DNA of 64,000 nucleotides from Shewanella hanedai (GCF_007197645.1 NZ_VKGK01000004.1:166735-230734); one strand, 5' to 3'; numbered from the stretch's first letter, positions 8,375 to 18,578 are shown. Made by a program: numbers and translations. The notes: generated by a model not told the origin, from the sequence alone.

Positions 8375-10487
8375 GCTCGCCTCCCTTGTTTTTCAACAGC
8401 TCAACGATGACATTGCTGTACTCATCGAGAAATACGGTTTGATTAGGGTGAATAACAATGGTGGTGCCTGTTTGCTCGATAATGGCGGGGCCTGAAAAAG
8501 CCATCATCGGCTCCAACAGATCACCGTCGTAGATGACTGAGGTATGCACGCCATCTTCGGCGTAATCCACTTCACGCTCGCCTTTAATGGTTTCAGCAAT
8601 TAAGCGACCACTTTGCTGCTGCTTCGGTAGCTTCACTTTGCCCACATCGGCTTTACCCACGAGATGTAAGCCAACAAGTTCAATCTCATTATCTAAGTTG
8701 TAGGTGTATTCCTGCAGGTAAAGCTGCTGAAAAGACGCTCTTACTGCTTCGATTGAACTCTCATCAAGTACCCGAGGTAAACTGACCTCAATTGAGTGCT
8801 CTTGATTCTCATACCTAAATCGGCCAAAAAATTGAAAGGTCGTTTTATCTGAAGTGAGATTTTCACTAATGAACTCGCTCTCTAACTCTTGATATAGCAG
8901 AGCCATCTGCTCGTTGATAAAAGGGAGTGTTTGATCATCCCAAGCACTTAAATAGGTCAATAATCTGTCTCGACGAATGTCAGACATCATCATCCCCCAA
9001 GCGGAGAACACTGCTGCAGTAGCAGGAATAATCAGCTTTTTAATACCCAGTTCAGCCGCTAATGCCGCTGCATGCATCGCCCCACCGCCACCAAATGCCA
9101 CCATGGTGAAATCTCGTGGATCATGGCCACGATTCACCGACACCAACTTAAGGGCGTTGACCATATTGTTATTTGCAATTCGCACAATGCCACGTGCCAC
9201 ATCTTGGCTGGAGATCCCTAATGGTTTGGCGATCTCCTCAAGTGAAGTTTGCACACTCGCCATATCGGCTTTTAACTCTCCACCACAAAAGAACTCAGGG
9301 TTAATACGCCCCAGAGCAAGGTTGGCATCTGTCGTTGTGGCAGCTTTGCCCCCTCTGCCATAGGCAACAGGTCCTGGAGATGCACCCGCACTTTGGGGCC
9401 CGACATGGAGTTTATTAAAATCATCGACCCAAGCAATCGAGCCACCACCATTACCGATCTCAACCAAATCAACCACTGGCACCATGATCGGATAACCCGC
9501 TGAGACATTGCTTCTCTCGATGTAATAATCTGAAGTGATCTTAACTTCACCATTATTAATCAGTGCACATTTGGCTGTAGTACCACCAATATCTAAGGCG
9601 ATAAGGTTGGGCTCATTGATGATTTTACCCAGCTCCGCCGCTCCCCAGATCCCGCTGGCAGGGCCAGACTCCACCATGGTGATCGGAATTTGCTGTGCAG
9701 ATTTTAAAGTATCAACACCGCAATTTGACTGCATCACATAGAGTTGCCCAATAAAGTCTTTTTCCAGTAGCCCATGATGTAATCGGCTTAAGTATCGTGA
9801 TGCAATAGGCTGCACATACGCTGACAACACAGTGGTGCTTGTGCGCTCATACTCCCGCCACTCACGGGATATTTGGTGAGAGCAGATAACATCAAACTTA
9901 TCCGTTAATGCCGTGATCGCATTGGACAGGGCGATTTCATGCTGTGGATTTTTATAGGCATTCAGTAAGCAGATAGCCACCGCTTCAACTTGATTATCCT
10001 CTAACTCCTTAATGATGTTCGCCAAAGGAAGTAAACCTAAAGCTTGAGTGACCTCACCTTGATAATTAATGCGCTCGTTAACTTCAAATCTTAAATGACG
10101 AGGCACGTAAGCGATTGGCTTTTGGTAATTAAGATTAAAGAAGTCAGGTCGGTTTCCTCGACCTATCTCCAATACATCTCTAAAACCTTGGGTGGTGATC
10201 AGCGCCGTTTTCGCCCCTTTTCTTTCTGTTAAGGCATTAATAACCACCGTCGTACCATGGGCCATCACGTCAATTTGGTTAACATCGACGTTAGCTTTTT
10301 CCATGACATTCAATACACCCTGCTCAAAATTTGGCGGAGTCGTATCGACCTTGGCGGTTTTTAGCTGCTGTCTCCCAGTTTTAGGATCTTCACTTAAATA
10401 CACTAGATCCGTAAAGGTTCCCCCCACATCAGTGGTAACAAAGACTTTATCTTTCATAGCTATGCCTTTCGTAAGTAAGTCTTTCAT
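8367..10487 (-). CDS. hyuA: Hydantoinase A / oxoprolinase family ATP-binding subunit
   Basis: 706 residues. Two acetate-kinase-fold glycine motifs are visible: TTDVGGTFTDLVYL near the N-terminus and IALDIGGTTAKCALI near residue 300. Both are characteristic of HyuA and acetophenone/acetone carboxylase alpha subunits. The start at 10487 is preferred because AGGAGG lies 7 bases upstream and the ATG overlaps the TGA of the previous gene (ATGA). A second ATG ten codons later (10457) begins the conserved sequence directly and is an alternative. It supplies ATP-dependent activation of the ring amide for HyuB. It sits mid-operon between the GAF gene and hyuB. Confidence 0.88.
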   Translation of the reverse strand: MKDLLTKGIAMKDKVFVTTDVGGTFTDLVYLSEDPKTGRQQLKTAKVDTTPPNFEQGVLNVMEKANVDVNQIDVMAHGTTVVINALTERKGAKTALITTQGFRDVLEIGRGNRPDFFNLNYQKPIAYVPRHLRFEVNERINYQGEVTQALGLLPLANIIKELEDNQVEAVAICLLNAYKNPQHEIALSNAITALTDKFDVICSHQISREWREYERTSTTVLSAYVQPIASRYLSRLHHGLLEKDFIGQLYVMQSNCGVDTLKSAQQIPITMVESGPASGIWGAAELGKIINEPNLIALDIGGTTAKCALINNGEVKITSDYYIERSNVSAGYPIMVPVVDLVEIGNGGGSIAWVDDFNKLHVGPQSAGASPGPVAYGRGGKAATTTDANLALGRINPEFFCGGELKADMASVQTSLEEIAKPLGISSQDVARGIVRIANNNMVNALKLVSVNRGHDPRDFTMVAFGGGGAMHAAALAAELGIKKLIIPATAAVFSAWGMMMSDIRRDRLLTYLSAWDDQTLPFINEQMALLYQELESEFISENLTSDKTTFQFFGRFRYENQEHSIEVSLPRVLDESSIEAVRASFQQLYLQEYTYNLDNEIELVGLHLVGKADVGKVKLPKQQQSGRLIAETIKGEREVDYAEDGVHTSVIYDGDLLEPMMAFSGPAIIEQTGTTIVIHPNQTVFLDEYSNVIVELLKNKGGEHA

Positions 10488-10978
10488 GAAGAGCCCTCCT
10501 CTAAAACAGGCAATAAAAAGGCGATAACGAACCAGCTATACAGCGCTTCAAACTGAGCAAAGTCGCAATCGAGGTATGCATTTTCACTGGAGAGAATATT
10601 CACGGTTCCAATGACTTTCTCCTCAACAATGACAGGCCAGTTAATCACCGCCCCTAAACCCATTGATGCGATAAGCTGATGATCAAAAAAGACCTCTGCC
10701 AGCGCTTTCTCGGTATTGCCGATAAAGGGCTCCCCCACTTCAAGCACCTGCGTACTCCAGCTATTGTCTTCAATATGCTTATAGCCGCCGATAGGATATT
10801 GAGCCGGCGCTGAGCTATATATTCGTTTAGCTAACTGACCTTGATGATCGATCAAGGTTAAGGTGAATAACCTGATGGAATAGTGCTTAGCCAGCTCCTG
10901 ATTGAGAGCACTAAACACGTCACTGGCTGGCTTGTCTTTAACAGTGTTAGCCAGTTCACTCGGTAAAAAAGGCATCAT
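10484..10978 (-). CDS. GAF-domain protein in the hydantoinase operon
   Basis: Read from the ATG at 10978 the product has 164 residues. That start lies 2 bases after the TonB-receptor stop with GGAG just upstream; a longer frame would run into the receptor gene. The body fits a GAF domain: SWSTQVLEVGEPFIGN, GLGAVINWPVIVEEKVIGTVNILS and a final helical region. No catalytic or output domain is attached. GAF domains bind small molecules such as cyclic nucleotides, nitrogenous metabolites or redox ligands. In this position it may sense or bind the operon's substrate, but that is inference. It ends by ATGA overlap with hyuA. Confidence 0.72.
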   Translation of the reverse strand: MMPFLPSELANTVKDKPASDVFSALNQELAKHYSIRLFTLTLIDHQGQLAKRIYSSAPAQYPIGGYKHIEDNSWSTQVLEVGEPFIGNTEKALAEVFFDHQLIASMGLGAVINWPVIVEEKVIGTVNILSSENAYLDCDFAQFEALYSWFVIAFLLPVLEEGSS

Positions 10979-10980
10979 GT

Positions 10981-13194
10981 TTACTCCATGTTCCAACGCA
11001 GTTCGATACCAAATGTGCGCTCTTGAGCTGGATGAGCAAAACCACCTAATACCCACTCAGCTAAGTACTCTTCATTACCTAAGTTTTTGGCCCAAAGATT
11101 AACGCTCCAATCGCCTTCATCACGGTTGAACCCTAATCTTGCATTCACCAAGTTAATGGCATCACGGGGACTGCTATTAGATGGATCCCAATACTGCTTA
11201 CCTCTTTGCTCCCAATCTAGCGTCAGGGTTGAGAGCCAACCGCTGAAGAGTTCAGCGTGAAGTTGAGTACCAAAGTTGATGGTATATTCAGGAACATAAG
11301 GTGCCTTATTTCCCACATCACCCGGATTTAAGCTGTAGGCTTTAATCTCACTTTGCGTCATGCCAAACGAGCCAAACAGATCGATGTTTTCATGAACTGA
11401 GGTTTTGAAATCAAACTCACCACCAATCAGTGAAACCTCATCAATATTGGTCAACACCTGTGCCCCTAGAGAGCCGATAAACACAAAGTAATGTTGGTTA
11501 TCGATACTGGTATTAAAAAGTGAGGCATTAAAACGAGTTGAAATATCCGGGTAGAGACCTTTTATGCCCACCTCAAAGTTGCTCGACTCTTCCGCTTTAT
11601 AGAGATCGCTCACGCCCTCTAGTCCTGCGGTTGCCGCAAGTGCGCCTACACCACTTTGGTTAAAGCCGCCGCTTCTGAAGCCCTCTGAAAAATTGGCATA
11701 AAGATTTATATTGGGTAATCCGGTGTACACATAGGACACCTTAGGCTGGAACTTACTGAAGGTTTTTTCGCGCACTTGACCTGAATTAGCATCAAATTTC
11801 ACTGGAGCACGGTTGGTTTGCTCTCGAGTATCAGAATCATAACGCCCTGACACACTCAACTCTTGAGTATCCGTTAAGTCATAATTAAATTGAGCAAATA
11901 ACGCATAAGCTTGGTTATTGTTGTTGTCGGCTAAAAAGACCGTTGCAGGACTAATATCATCATTAATAGGCGGTGTTTTCTCAACTCGAGGGATCCCTTT
12001 ACCAAGATCTAAACCATTAAACGATGAGATAAAACGATCTGTCTGCAAGTAATAAAGACCCGCTATCCAGCGAAAATCATTGTCATCATCGGAGGTAAAC
12101 CTAAGCTCAGCACTCTGGGAACTGGTGTCTAAATATTGAGTTTGCACGCCGTCGAATACATTGGGCCCAAAAGGTGATGTGGCTGAGATATTACGACTAT
12201 AGGGAAACTGATCACCCGATAGAAATTCAGTTAATTCATCGGCTGCGAGGATTAAACCTGCGGTCACATCTGAGATATTCCAATCTAGCTTTAGCGATGC
12301 AGAGGTGATTTGGCGATCATTCTCACCAACGTTATTCGCTTCTATCTTTGAGCTAGTGTCATTCGCATCATTAATGCCATGCAGAGGCTGGTAAATGTAG
12401 TTAACAGCGCCACCTTCTGTTTCTCCTCGTGCGATACGTAAATCAGCGGAGAAATCATCACTGGGCTCCCATATAAAGCGACCTCTGATGTTTTTATCAC
12501 TTTGAAAATCGACTTTCTTGTTCAAATAAACATTATCAATCAAGCCATCAAAGTCTTTGTAAGAGGCGGTAATACGGTAATTTATCGTATCCGTCATTGG
12601 CCCACTTACCGCACCAGACAAGGCTTTTAATCCACCGTTACCAATATCTAACTCGGCGTAACCCGTTAACTCATCTGTAGGGGCTTTGGTGGTGATATTG
12701 ATTGCCCCGCCAATCGCGTTGCGGCCATAAAGCGCCCCTTGTGGCCCTTTTAGGATCTCTATCTGCGCAATATCGTAAAGGTCTTGGTTAAATTGATTAG
12801 GGCTAATCTGCAATACCCCATCAACCGAAATCGCAACCGGTGACTCACCATTTCGAACTTGGGTTAATCCCCTGATAGTGATAAAGCTAGTACCCGCATT
12901 TTGCGCCTCAACCATAGTCATGTTTGGCGTAAGCGAGATAAAGTCGGCTGCGCGCTCTATGCCTAAATCTTCAATATCTTGCTCACCAAAGACGGTGATA
13001 GACATTGGCACTTCTTGTATATTCTCTTTACGTTGCCTAGAGGTAACCTCAATCACCTCCATGCTGTTTTCTTGCAAGTCGGTTTCTTTTACATCAGCTT
13101 CTTGGGACTCATTCTCTGCTGCTTGCAGTGAAAAGCTCACTAATGACGCTGTTAGTAGTGATGTTACGGTCAGGACTTTTGAATATATGGTCAT
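10981..13194 (-). CDS. TonB-dependent outer-membrane receptor (hydantoinase operon)
   Basis: 737 residues with an N-terminal signal peptide ending near SFSLQAAENES. The plug domain is recognisable (IEVTSRQRKENIQEVPMSIT, then GRNAIGGAINITTKAPT), and a long beta-barrel ends in a terminal aromatic/hydrophobic strand typical of outer-membrane insertion. The plug style matches the catabolic receptors of Shewanella, Alteromonas and sphingomonads more than classical siderophore receptors. As first gene of the operon it probably imports the compound that HyuA/HyuB open. Its promoter region is shared with the divergent MalT-like regulator, which likely controls it. Confidence 0.9.
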   Translation of the reverse strand: MTIYSKVLTVTSLLTASLVSFSLQAAENESQEADVKETDLQENSMEVIEVTSRQRKENIQEVPMSITVFGEQDIEDLGIERAADFISLTPNMTMVEAQNAGTSFITIRGLTQVRNGESPVAISVDGVLQISPNQFNQDLYDIAQIEILKGPQGALYGRNAIGGAINITTKAPTDELTGYAELDIGNGGLKALSGAVSGPMTDTINYRITASYKDFDGLIDNVYLNKKVDFQSDKNIRGRFIWEPSDDFSADLRIARGETEGGAVNYIYQPLHGINDANDTSSKIEANNVGENDRQITSASLKLDWNISDVTAGLILAADELTEFLSGDQFPYSRNISATSPFGPNVFDGVQTQYLDTSSQSAELRFTSDDDNDFRWIAGLYYLQTDRFISSFNGLDLGKGIPRVEKTPPINDDISPATVFLADNNNNQAYALFAQFNYDLTDTQELSVSGRYDSDTREQTNRAPVKFDANSGQVREKTFSKFQPKVSYVYTGLPNINLYANFSEGFRSGGFNQSGVGALAATAGLEGVSDLYKAEESSNFEVGIKGLYPDISTRFNASLFNTSIDNQHYFVFIGSLGAQVLTNIDEVSLIGGEFDFKTSVHENIDLFGSFGMTQSEIKAYSLNPGDVGNKAPYVPEYTINFGTQLHAELFSGWLSTLTLDWEQRGKQYWDPSNSSPRDAINLVNARLGFNRDEGDWSVNLWAKNLGNEEYLAEWVLGGFAHPAQERTFGIELRWNME

Positions 13195-13402
13195 CTCTCC
13201 CCCTTATCGATCTGCTTTGTTCACGTTCAAATGTGACTAAAGTGTTGCAATCCGCTAAGGTTTGTTCAATAAAGAGAAAGGGTAGCCAGTCAGACATTCT
13301 GATAAAAACTACCCTATCGGGTAGTTATGAGTGGGTAAGTGTGTTTCGACGGGTTTTTAGTATTTAATAGAATAGATAATAATAAGAAAAGGGAACAAAG
13401 GT
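13195..13402. promoter_or_regulatory. Divergent promoter region with GGGTAG inverted and direct repeats
   Basis: The 208-bp gap separates the receptor gene (-) from the MalT-like regulator (+). AACTACCC-tatc-GGGTAGTT forms a perfect 8-bp inverted repeat at 13307-13326. Two further GGGTA copies flank it, at 13280-13284 and 13333-13337. Direct and inverted short repeats of this kind resemble the GGATGA-type MalT boxes, so these are candidate sites for the neighbouring regulator. Confidence 0.5.
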
Positions 13403-16093
13403 TTGCCAAAAAGACCAACACCTAGCTTTCTGATACAGAAGTTTAAACCGCCTCAACAACAGATAAAACTGTCGATGAGAACCGCTTTGCTTGAGCAATT
13501 TACTCAAGCAAGCACCAAGGCTTTAATCACTGCTGTCAGTCCTGCTGGTTACGGTAAATCAACCCTGCTCTCGCAATATTTTGAGATTCTAACAAAGCAA
13601 GATAATGCCCAAGTTATCTGGATTGCCATTGATCCTTCAGATAATGAACCCAACCGTTTTTTTAATATCTTTTGCCATGCATTGGTTCATCATAATATCG
13701 CCGATAAACAATTGATTAATCGGGCAAGCAGCATCTCAGCCAACACAGATTATGAATCCTTTTTTATCGACGTTATGGCCATCTTGCATGAGATTAATCA
13801 GCCTGTTTATCTGTTTATTGATGACTTCCATTTTCTATCAGACAAAGTAATTTTGCATTTTTTCAATCAAATTTTGCAGTACGGCCCCCAGCAACTACAA
13901 CTGATTATTGCCAGCCGAATACAACCAAGATTAGAGATAGGCAATCTACTCGCCAGTGGGCAGATGTTAATGCTGCAACCAGAGCATTTTAAGCTCAGTA
14001 TTGATGAAGCGATTCAGCTCTATGGAGAGCTGTTCAGCCAAAGTGAAATAATGGCATTTCATCAAAAAACTGAGGGCTGGGTAGTCGCGATGCAGTTGAT
14101 CGCCATTTTTCATCAGCAACACCCAGAAATTGCGCTCACCAGTCTGCTCACGCAATCCATCGATATTCTCGATCTCTATATGTCTGAGCAGATCTACCAT
14201 AAGCTAGAGCCTGAAGTTCAGCGCTTTTTATTGCACACCTCACTCTTAGACAGATTTGATCCATTAATTGCCAATGATGTGTGTGAGATTGAAAACTCAG
14301 CTCATTTAATGTCGCAAATCATCCCCTTTAGCTCTTTGGTGATCCCCATTGATAGCCAGCAAGGTTTCTTTCGTTATCACCATCTGTTTGCTGACTTTCT
14401 AAAAAAACGGCTACTGCTGGAGGTGGGAGAGCAAACCTGTCGAGACTTAAGGTGTAAAGCCGCCAAATACTACGCCAACAATGACTACTTTGAAGAAGCC
14501 GTTAACCAGTATATTCGTGCAAATCACATTGAATTAGCCGTCGCACAAATAGCGTCAGCTGGAGGCTGGGAGTTGATATTAACCCACGGTATTGGTTATG
14601 TAGAATCACTCTTAAGCCAATTTAATCGTGAGCAGATAACAAACTCCCCGACCTTAGGGCTAATACAGTGTTATTTATACTTAAAGCTGGGTGAAGTAAA
14701 TCAAGCCTCTATCGCCTACGAGCTCGCTTTTACCCTATTCAACGAATACCAATTACAGAACAAACCCAGCTCAAGTCATTCTCGTGATTTTACCATTATT
14801 AAAATGCTGATTGACCTGTATTTAGACCGAGGCACCAACAGTGAACTCGTTGAATCGTTAACCGAGTTACTCAAGTCCCTTAAAGATAATGACCATTTGG
14901 GTCGAGGCATAGTACTCGCAGGGCTCGGGCTTATCCATAACCAGTTGGGGATGTTTGATGATGCTGAGTCTGCTGCATTGGCCAGCCATCAGCAGATGCA
15001 ACTGGCCAATTGCTGGGTAGGCATTAACTACAATATTTTTCATCAAGGGCAAAGTTTGGCTTATCGAGGTCAACTGAATGAAGCCCTGAGTTTATTTAAA
15101 CAAGCCAGCCAAATGGCCAAAGAACACCTTGGTTTAGATAGCGGGTTACAATCCATGGCGAGCTGCCTTAAAGCCGATATCCATTACCAGGTTTACCAGA
15201 TAGACAAAGCACAAGAGTTGCTCGCAAGCGGCATTAAAGTACTCGAAAGTAAAGACTGCTGGCATGACATTTATGCGGTGAGTTTTAGGTTGGCCATCAA
15301 TCTTGCGATCGCCCACGATGATCACAACGAATGCCAGCGGTATCTTCAAAGAGGCTACCAAGTGGCTCAGTCGAGACACTTGGTGAGACTGGAAAAACTG
15401 CTCGATGTACTGCGTTTAAAGGTCACCGATAAATTTTGTAACCTCGATACCTTTAACCAATTAAACAGCCAAATCATTCGAGAGCCTTACTGGCAAGATC
15501 CACAGCCTATGTGGTTTGTAATCAGTGAATATTATTACGTCATCGCCAAGCACTATTTATCACGCAACATGAGTAATCAAGCACTCTCCTACAGTAAAAA
15601 ACTCAATGAGATTGCTCAAAAAAATAAACAAAAAATAGATCAGGTCAAAGCCCTTGGGATTCACTGCTTAGTCCAAAGTGCCACAGGAGATGAAAAAAAA
15701 GCACTCAGCTTAGTGACAGAAATGCTCAACTTAGCCGCCGATATAGGCTGTAAACAGGTCTTCTTTGAACTGCCTCACCAAATAGAGGCACTACTGCTTA
15801 AGCTCAATCTGAATATCGATGAGAGTGACATCAATCAGATGAGTAAAACTTTGCTCATTTGGTTGATATCAGAACTCAAAAAATCCCATAACACCCAGAA
15901 AACCCCTTGGGATCTCTCATCACGGGAGCAACAGATCTGCCCCTTACTCTCTAAAGGGTTTACCAACAAACAGATCAGTCTCGCTATGGGAATTTCAGAA
16001 AACACGGTGAAGTTTCACCTTAAAAATCTGTTTCAGAAACTCGGTGTCATCAACCGACAGCAAGCAGTGCTTACTTTGGCGAATCTTGAATAA
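13403..16093 (+). CDS. MalT-like ATP-dependent LuxR-family transcriptional regulator
   Basis: 896 residues, the size of MalT and other LAL/STAND regulators. A P-loop reads AGYGKST at residues 48-54, followed by a Walker B-like segment VYLFIDDFHFLSD. The middle is helical TPR-like sequence. The C-terminus is a LuxR-type helix-turn-helix (SSREQQICPLLSKGFTNKQI, then ENTVKFHLKNLFQKLGV). The start is TTG with AAAGG just upstream. Such proteins bind ATP and an inducer, oligomerise and activate catabolic promoters. Its divergent position points to the TonB-GAF-hyu operon as target. Inducer identity cannot be read. Confidence 0.87.
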   Translation: MPKRPTPSFLIQKFKPPQQQIKLSMRTALLEQFTQASTKALITAVSPAGYGKSTLLSQYFEILTKQDNAQVIWIAIDPSDNEPNRFFNIFCHALVHHNIADKQLINRASSISANTDYESFFIDVMAILHEINQPVYLFIDDFHFLSDKVILHFFNQILQYGPQQLQLIIASRIQPRLEIGNLLASGQMLMLQPEHFKLSIDEAIQLYGELFSQSEIMAFHQKTEGWVVAMQLIAIFHQQHPEIALTSLLTQSIDILDLYMSEQIYHKLEPEVQRFLLHTSLLDRFDPLIANDVCEIENSAHLMSQIIPFSSLVIPIDSQQGFFRYHHLFADFLKKRLLLEVGEQTCRDLRCKAAKYYANNDYFEEAVNQYIRANHIELAVAQIASAGGWELILTHGIGYVESLLSQFNREQITNSPTLGLIQCYLYLKLGEVNQASIAYELAFTLFNEYQLQNKPSSSHSRDFTIIKMLIDLYLDRGTNSELVESLTELLKSLKDNDHLGRGIVLAGLGLIHNQLGMFDDAESAALASHQQMQLANCWVGINYNIFHQGQSLAYRGQLNEALSLFKQASQMAKEHLGLDSGLQSMASCLKADIHYQVYQIDKAQELLASGIKVLESKDCWHDIYAVSFRLAINLAIAHDDHNECQRYLQRGYQVAQSRHLVRLEKLLDVLRLKVTDKFCNLDTFNQLNSQIIREPYWQDPQPMWFVISEYYYVIAKHYLSRNMSNQALSYSKKLNEIAQKNKQKIDQVKALGIHCLVQSATGDEKKALSLVTEMLNLAADIGCKQVFFELPHQIEALLLKLNLNIDESDINQMSKTLLIWLISELKKSHNTQKTPWDLSSREQQICPLLSKGFTNKQISLAMGISENTVKFHLKNLFQKLGVINRQQAVLTLANLE

Positions 16094-16195
16094 ACTTCCA
16101 ATTTTCATTTAATTGTAGGGAAATATGTCTACCTCTAGAGCTACAACACAAGTTGCTGATATAGTCAGTCACATAATAAAAAATGGATATCGATT

Positions 16196-16978
16196 ATGCC
16201 TGAGCCAGTAAACTCTGTAACAGCGCAACCGGAAATGGAACTAAAGCCAGAAAATATCACTCATAAACCACTCCCAGAGCGTGATTGGCAAGGCTTCGAC
16301 CAAATACCATTGACCCCGATTGAGAGCCGCTATGTCACCCAGATTTTAATCGAAACTGGCGCAGTGGCCCTATTCTTTATCACTGCCATGTCGAGTTTTC
16401 TGTTCATCGGTGCTGAAATCCCACTGCTTATCATGGCTGTTATCATTCCGGGCATGTTTTTTATCGCCACTTTTATTATCTGGATCAGAGTCAGCCACGC
16501 AAAATCCATTGCCTATGGTGTTTGCGATCATGAGCTCTTGCTGCAAAAAGGGATCGTCTGGTTCAAGCGTGTCTCACTCCCCTACACACGCTTACAACAC
16601 ATCAGTCTTTCTCAAGGTCCACTAGAGCGAAAGTTTGGCCTTAAAACCCTAAAATGCTTTAGCGCTGGTAGTGGCAGCGCCGAGATTGAACTCCCCGGCT
16701 TAGAAAGTAAAACCGCTGAGAAACTGAGACAACACCTGCTGAGCATGGCGGGGAAAGCGTCACAAAGCGGCGAATCTTTATCAATTGAAGCGAATCAAAA
16801 CAGCGAACAAGAATTTAGTGAGGCATATCAAAGCGAGAGTGTTAATGCGGCTGAAATCCCCTCTGTAGAGCAACATCAACAACAAAAATCTGACGACTCC
16901 CAACTTGAGAACCAAACAGACACCGACAATAAGATTGCAAGTAACACAGAAAAGTCCGCTGATAATGACAAGCACTAA
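16196..16978 (+). CDS. PH-domain (YdbS-like) membrane protein
   Basis: 260 residues. Two membrane helices lie around residues 50-100 (IETGAVALFFITAMSSFLFIG and IPLLIMAVIIPGMFFIATFIIW). They are followed by a bacterial PH-like domain (bPH2) with the hallmark VSLPYTRLQHISLSQGPLERKFGL. The C-terminal 70 residues are Gln/Asn/Ser/Glu rich and of low complexity, probably a disordered cytoplasmic tail. It overlaps the next PH-domain gene by 14 bases. The YdbS/YdbT pair is a common two-gene unit whose biochemical role is not settled; involvement in envelope homeostasis is a guess. Confidence 0.82.
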   Translation: MPEPVNSVTAQPEMELKPENITHKPLPERDWQGFDQIPLTPIESRYVTQILIETGAVALFFITAMSSFLFIGAEIPLLIMAVIIPGMFFIATFIIWIRVSHAKSIAYGVCDHELLLQKGIVWFKRVSLPYTRLQHISLSQGPLERKFGLKTLKCFSAGSGSAEIELPGLESKTAEKLRQHLLSMAGKASQSGESLSIEANQNSEQEFSEAYQSESVNAAEIPSVEQHQQQKSDDSQLENQTDTDNKIASNTEKSADNDKH

Positions 16979-18509
16979 CTCACAAGCTTCAACCGTAAAA
17001 TGGTCAGGCCTATCTCCATGGTCAATTGTCAGCTATATCTTCAATACGATTCGGCAAGTATTAAGTAATGGCTATGCCATTATTCCGTTTGTGTATACTG
17101 GCTGGCAAAAGGGCTTTGACTCGCCATGGTTTATCGTAGGCGCAGCGGCCGTAGTGACAGTCGTCATCACATACGCCATCGTGCAATGGGCCATGTTTCG
17201 TTATCGTTTATTTGATGACAAGCTCGGGGTTCGACACGGATTAATTTTCAAGAAAGCCAATGAGATCCCCTTAAGTAAAATACAAAACGTGCGACTTGAG
17301 CAGCCCCTCTACTTCAGACCTATGGGGCTCTACAGCTTAGTGGTCGAAACCGCAGGATCGAAAGAAGATGAAGCTGTACTGGCAGCGGTAAGCTATCAAA
17401 GAGCCATGGAGATAAAGCAACATCTGGTTTCCGACATTCTGCCTAGCGTCGGCTTAACGGCATCACACTCAACAAAATCTAGCTCACCGTCAATCGCAAA
17501 CGACAGCCTTGAACCTCAGGAAAAAACCTTAGTCGACAAGGGAGTTAAAGACCTGCTTCTTTTCGGTTTATATCAAAACAACCTATTTTGGTTTTCCATT
17601 ATCGCGGGCCCTATTTTAAGCCAATTTGATTGGAGTGATGTCGTTCAAACTCAAGTTGCCAAAAATGCACTGGATTGGTATTACTTAGCCATTGACAACA
17701 ACTTGCTCAATCAAATCCTGTTAATTACCACTCTTGTTATCGGTTTTTACCTGCTTCTGTCTTTGATATCCATGGCCGCATCGGTACTTAAATATTATCC
17801 TTATCGCTTAAGTCTAAGTGGTAAAACCCTGCATAGAACTGGCGGTATCATCGCCAAACAAAATGATGCACTGGCACTGCGCAGAGTTCAGGTCGTTCGT
17901 TTTTCTCAACCGATAGTAGCTCGACTGTTAAAGCTCTGGACTCTTAGCTTTAAACAAGTCAAAGGAACTGAGGTCGAACAAAAAGCGAAAAAGCATATGT
18001 TGATCCCCAGCATGAATAGGCAAGAAATTACTGACTTAATGCCAGCGATTAACGGTGCCGGGAGCATCAATAAAGTACTGCCCACTAACTATAATCCAAT
18101 ACACATAGGTTGGTTTTGGCGCCGAGCTCTGCTCCCACTTATTATCCCTGCTGTGAATACAATTGGTATGGGGCTCAACCCCATGACAGAAATGTTGTGG
18201 GTCGCAGGATTTTCCTTCACTGCCGGCCTGTACTTAAGATATCGTCAATGGGGTTACCTATATAACGACGATACTTGCTGGATACACACTGGGGTATTAG
18301 GCCAGTCTTGGCACCTAATCTCCCTTATAAAGGTGCAACATGTGGCAATCACCCAAACAAAAGGTCAGCGCAAGCGTGGCGTTGCCAATCTCGAGCTGGG
18401 TCTAGCCAGTGGTACCCAAACCATCCCCTATATGCCAGTTGAAGATGCTCGAGTTATCGCCGAACGAGCCCTTGCTATCACAGTAAATAATCCTAATAAC
18501 TGGATATAA
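16965..18509 (+). CDS. PH-domain (YdbT-like) membrane protein
   Basis: Read from the ATG at 16965, 514 residues. A further 20-codon upstream extension lies inside the previous gene and lacks support. Three bPH2-type repeats alternate with paired membrane helices: the first around NEIPLSKIQNVRLEQPLYFRPMG (shortened here: IPLSKIQNVRLEQPL), a second near ALRRVQVVRFSQPIV, and a third near LISLIKVQHVAITQTKGQRK. This is the YdbT architecture. It is coupled to the YdbS-like gene by a 14-base overlap. Function unknown; membrane-associated. Confidence 0.82.
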   Translation: MTSTNSQASTVKWSGLSPWSIVSYIFNTIRQVLSNGYAIIPFVYTGWQKGFDSPWFIVGAAAVVTVVITYAIVQWAMFRYRLFDDKLGVRHGLIFKKANEIPLSKIQNVRLEQPLYFRPMGLYSLVVETAGSKEDEAVLAAVSYQRAMEIKQHLVSDILPSVGLTASHSTKSSSPSIANDSLEPQEKTLVDKGVKDLLLFGLYQNNLFWFSIIAGPILSQFDWSDVVQTQVAKNALDWYYLAIDNNLLNQILLITTLVIGFYLLLSLISMAASVLKYYPYRLSLSGKTLHRTGGIIAKQNDALALRRVQVVRFSQPIVARLLKLWTLSFKQVKGTEVEQKAKKHMLIPSMNRQEITDLMPAINGAGSINKVLPTNYNPIHIGWFWRRALLPLIIPAVNTIGMGLNPMTEMLWVAGFSFTAGLYLRYRQWGYLYNDDTCWIHTGVLGQSWHLISLIKVQHVAITQTKGQRKRGVANLELGLASGTQTIPYMPVEDARVIAERALAITVNNPNNWI

Positions 18510-18578
18510 ATGGCTATTACTTATCAGGGTAAGTGCCAAGTCCAACAGCCTGAAGATATGAAATAAAGGAGAGTACTC

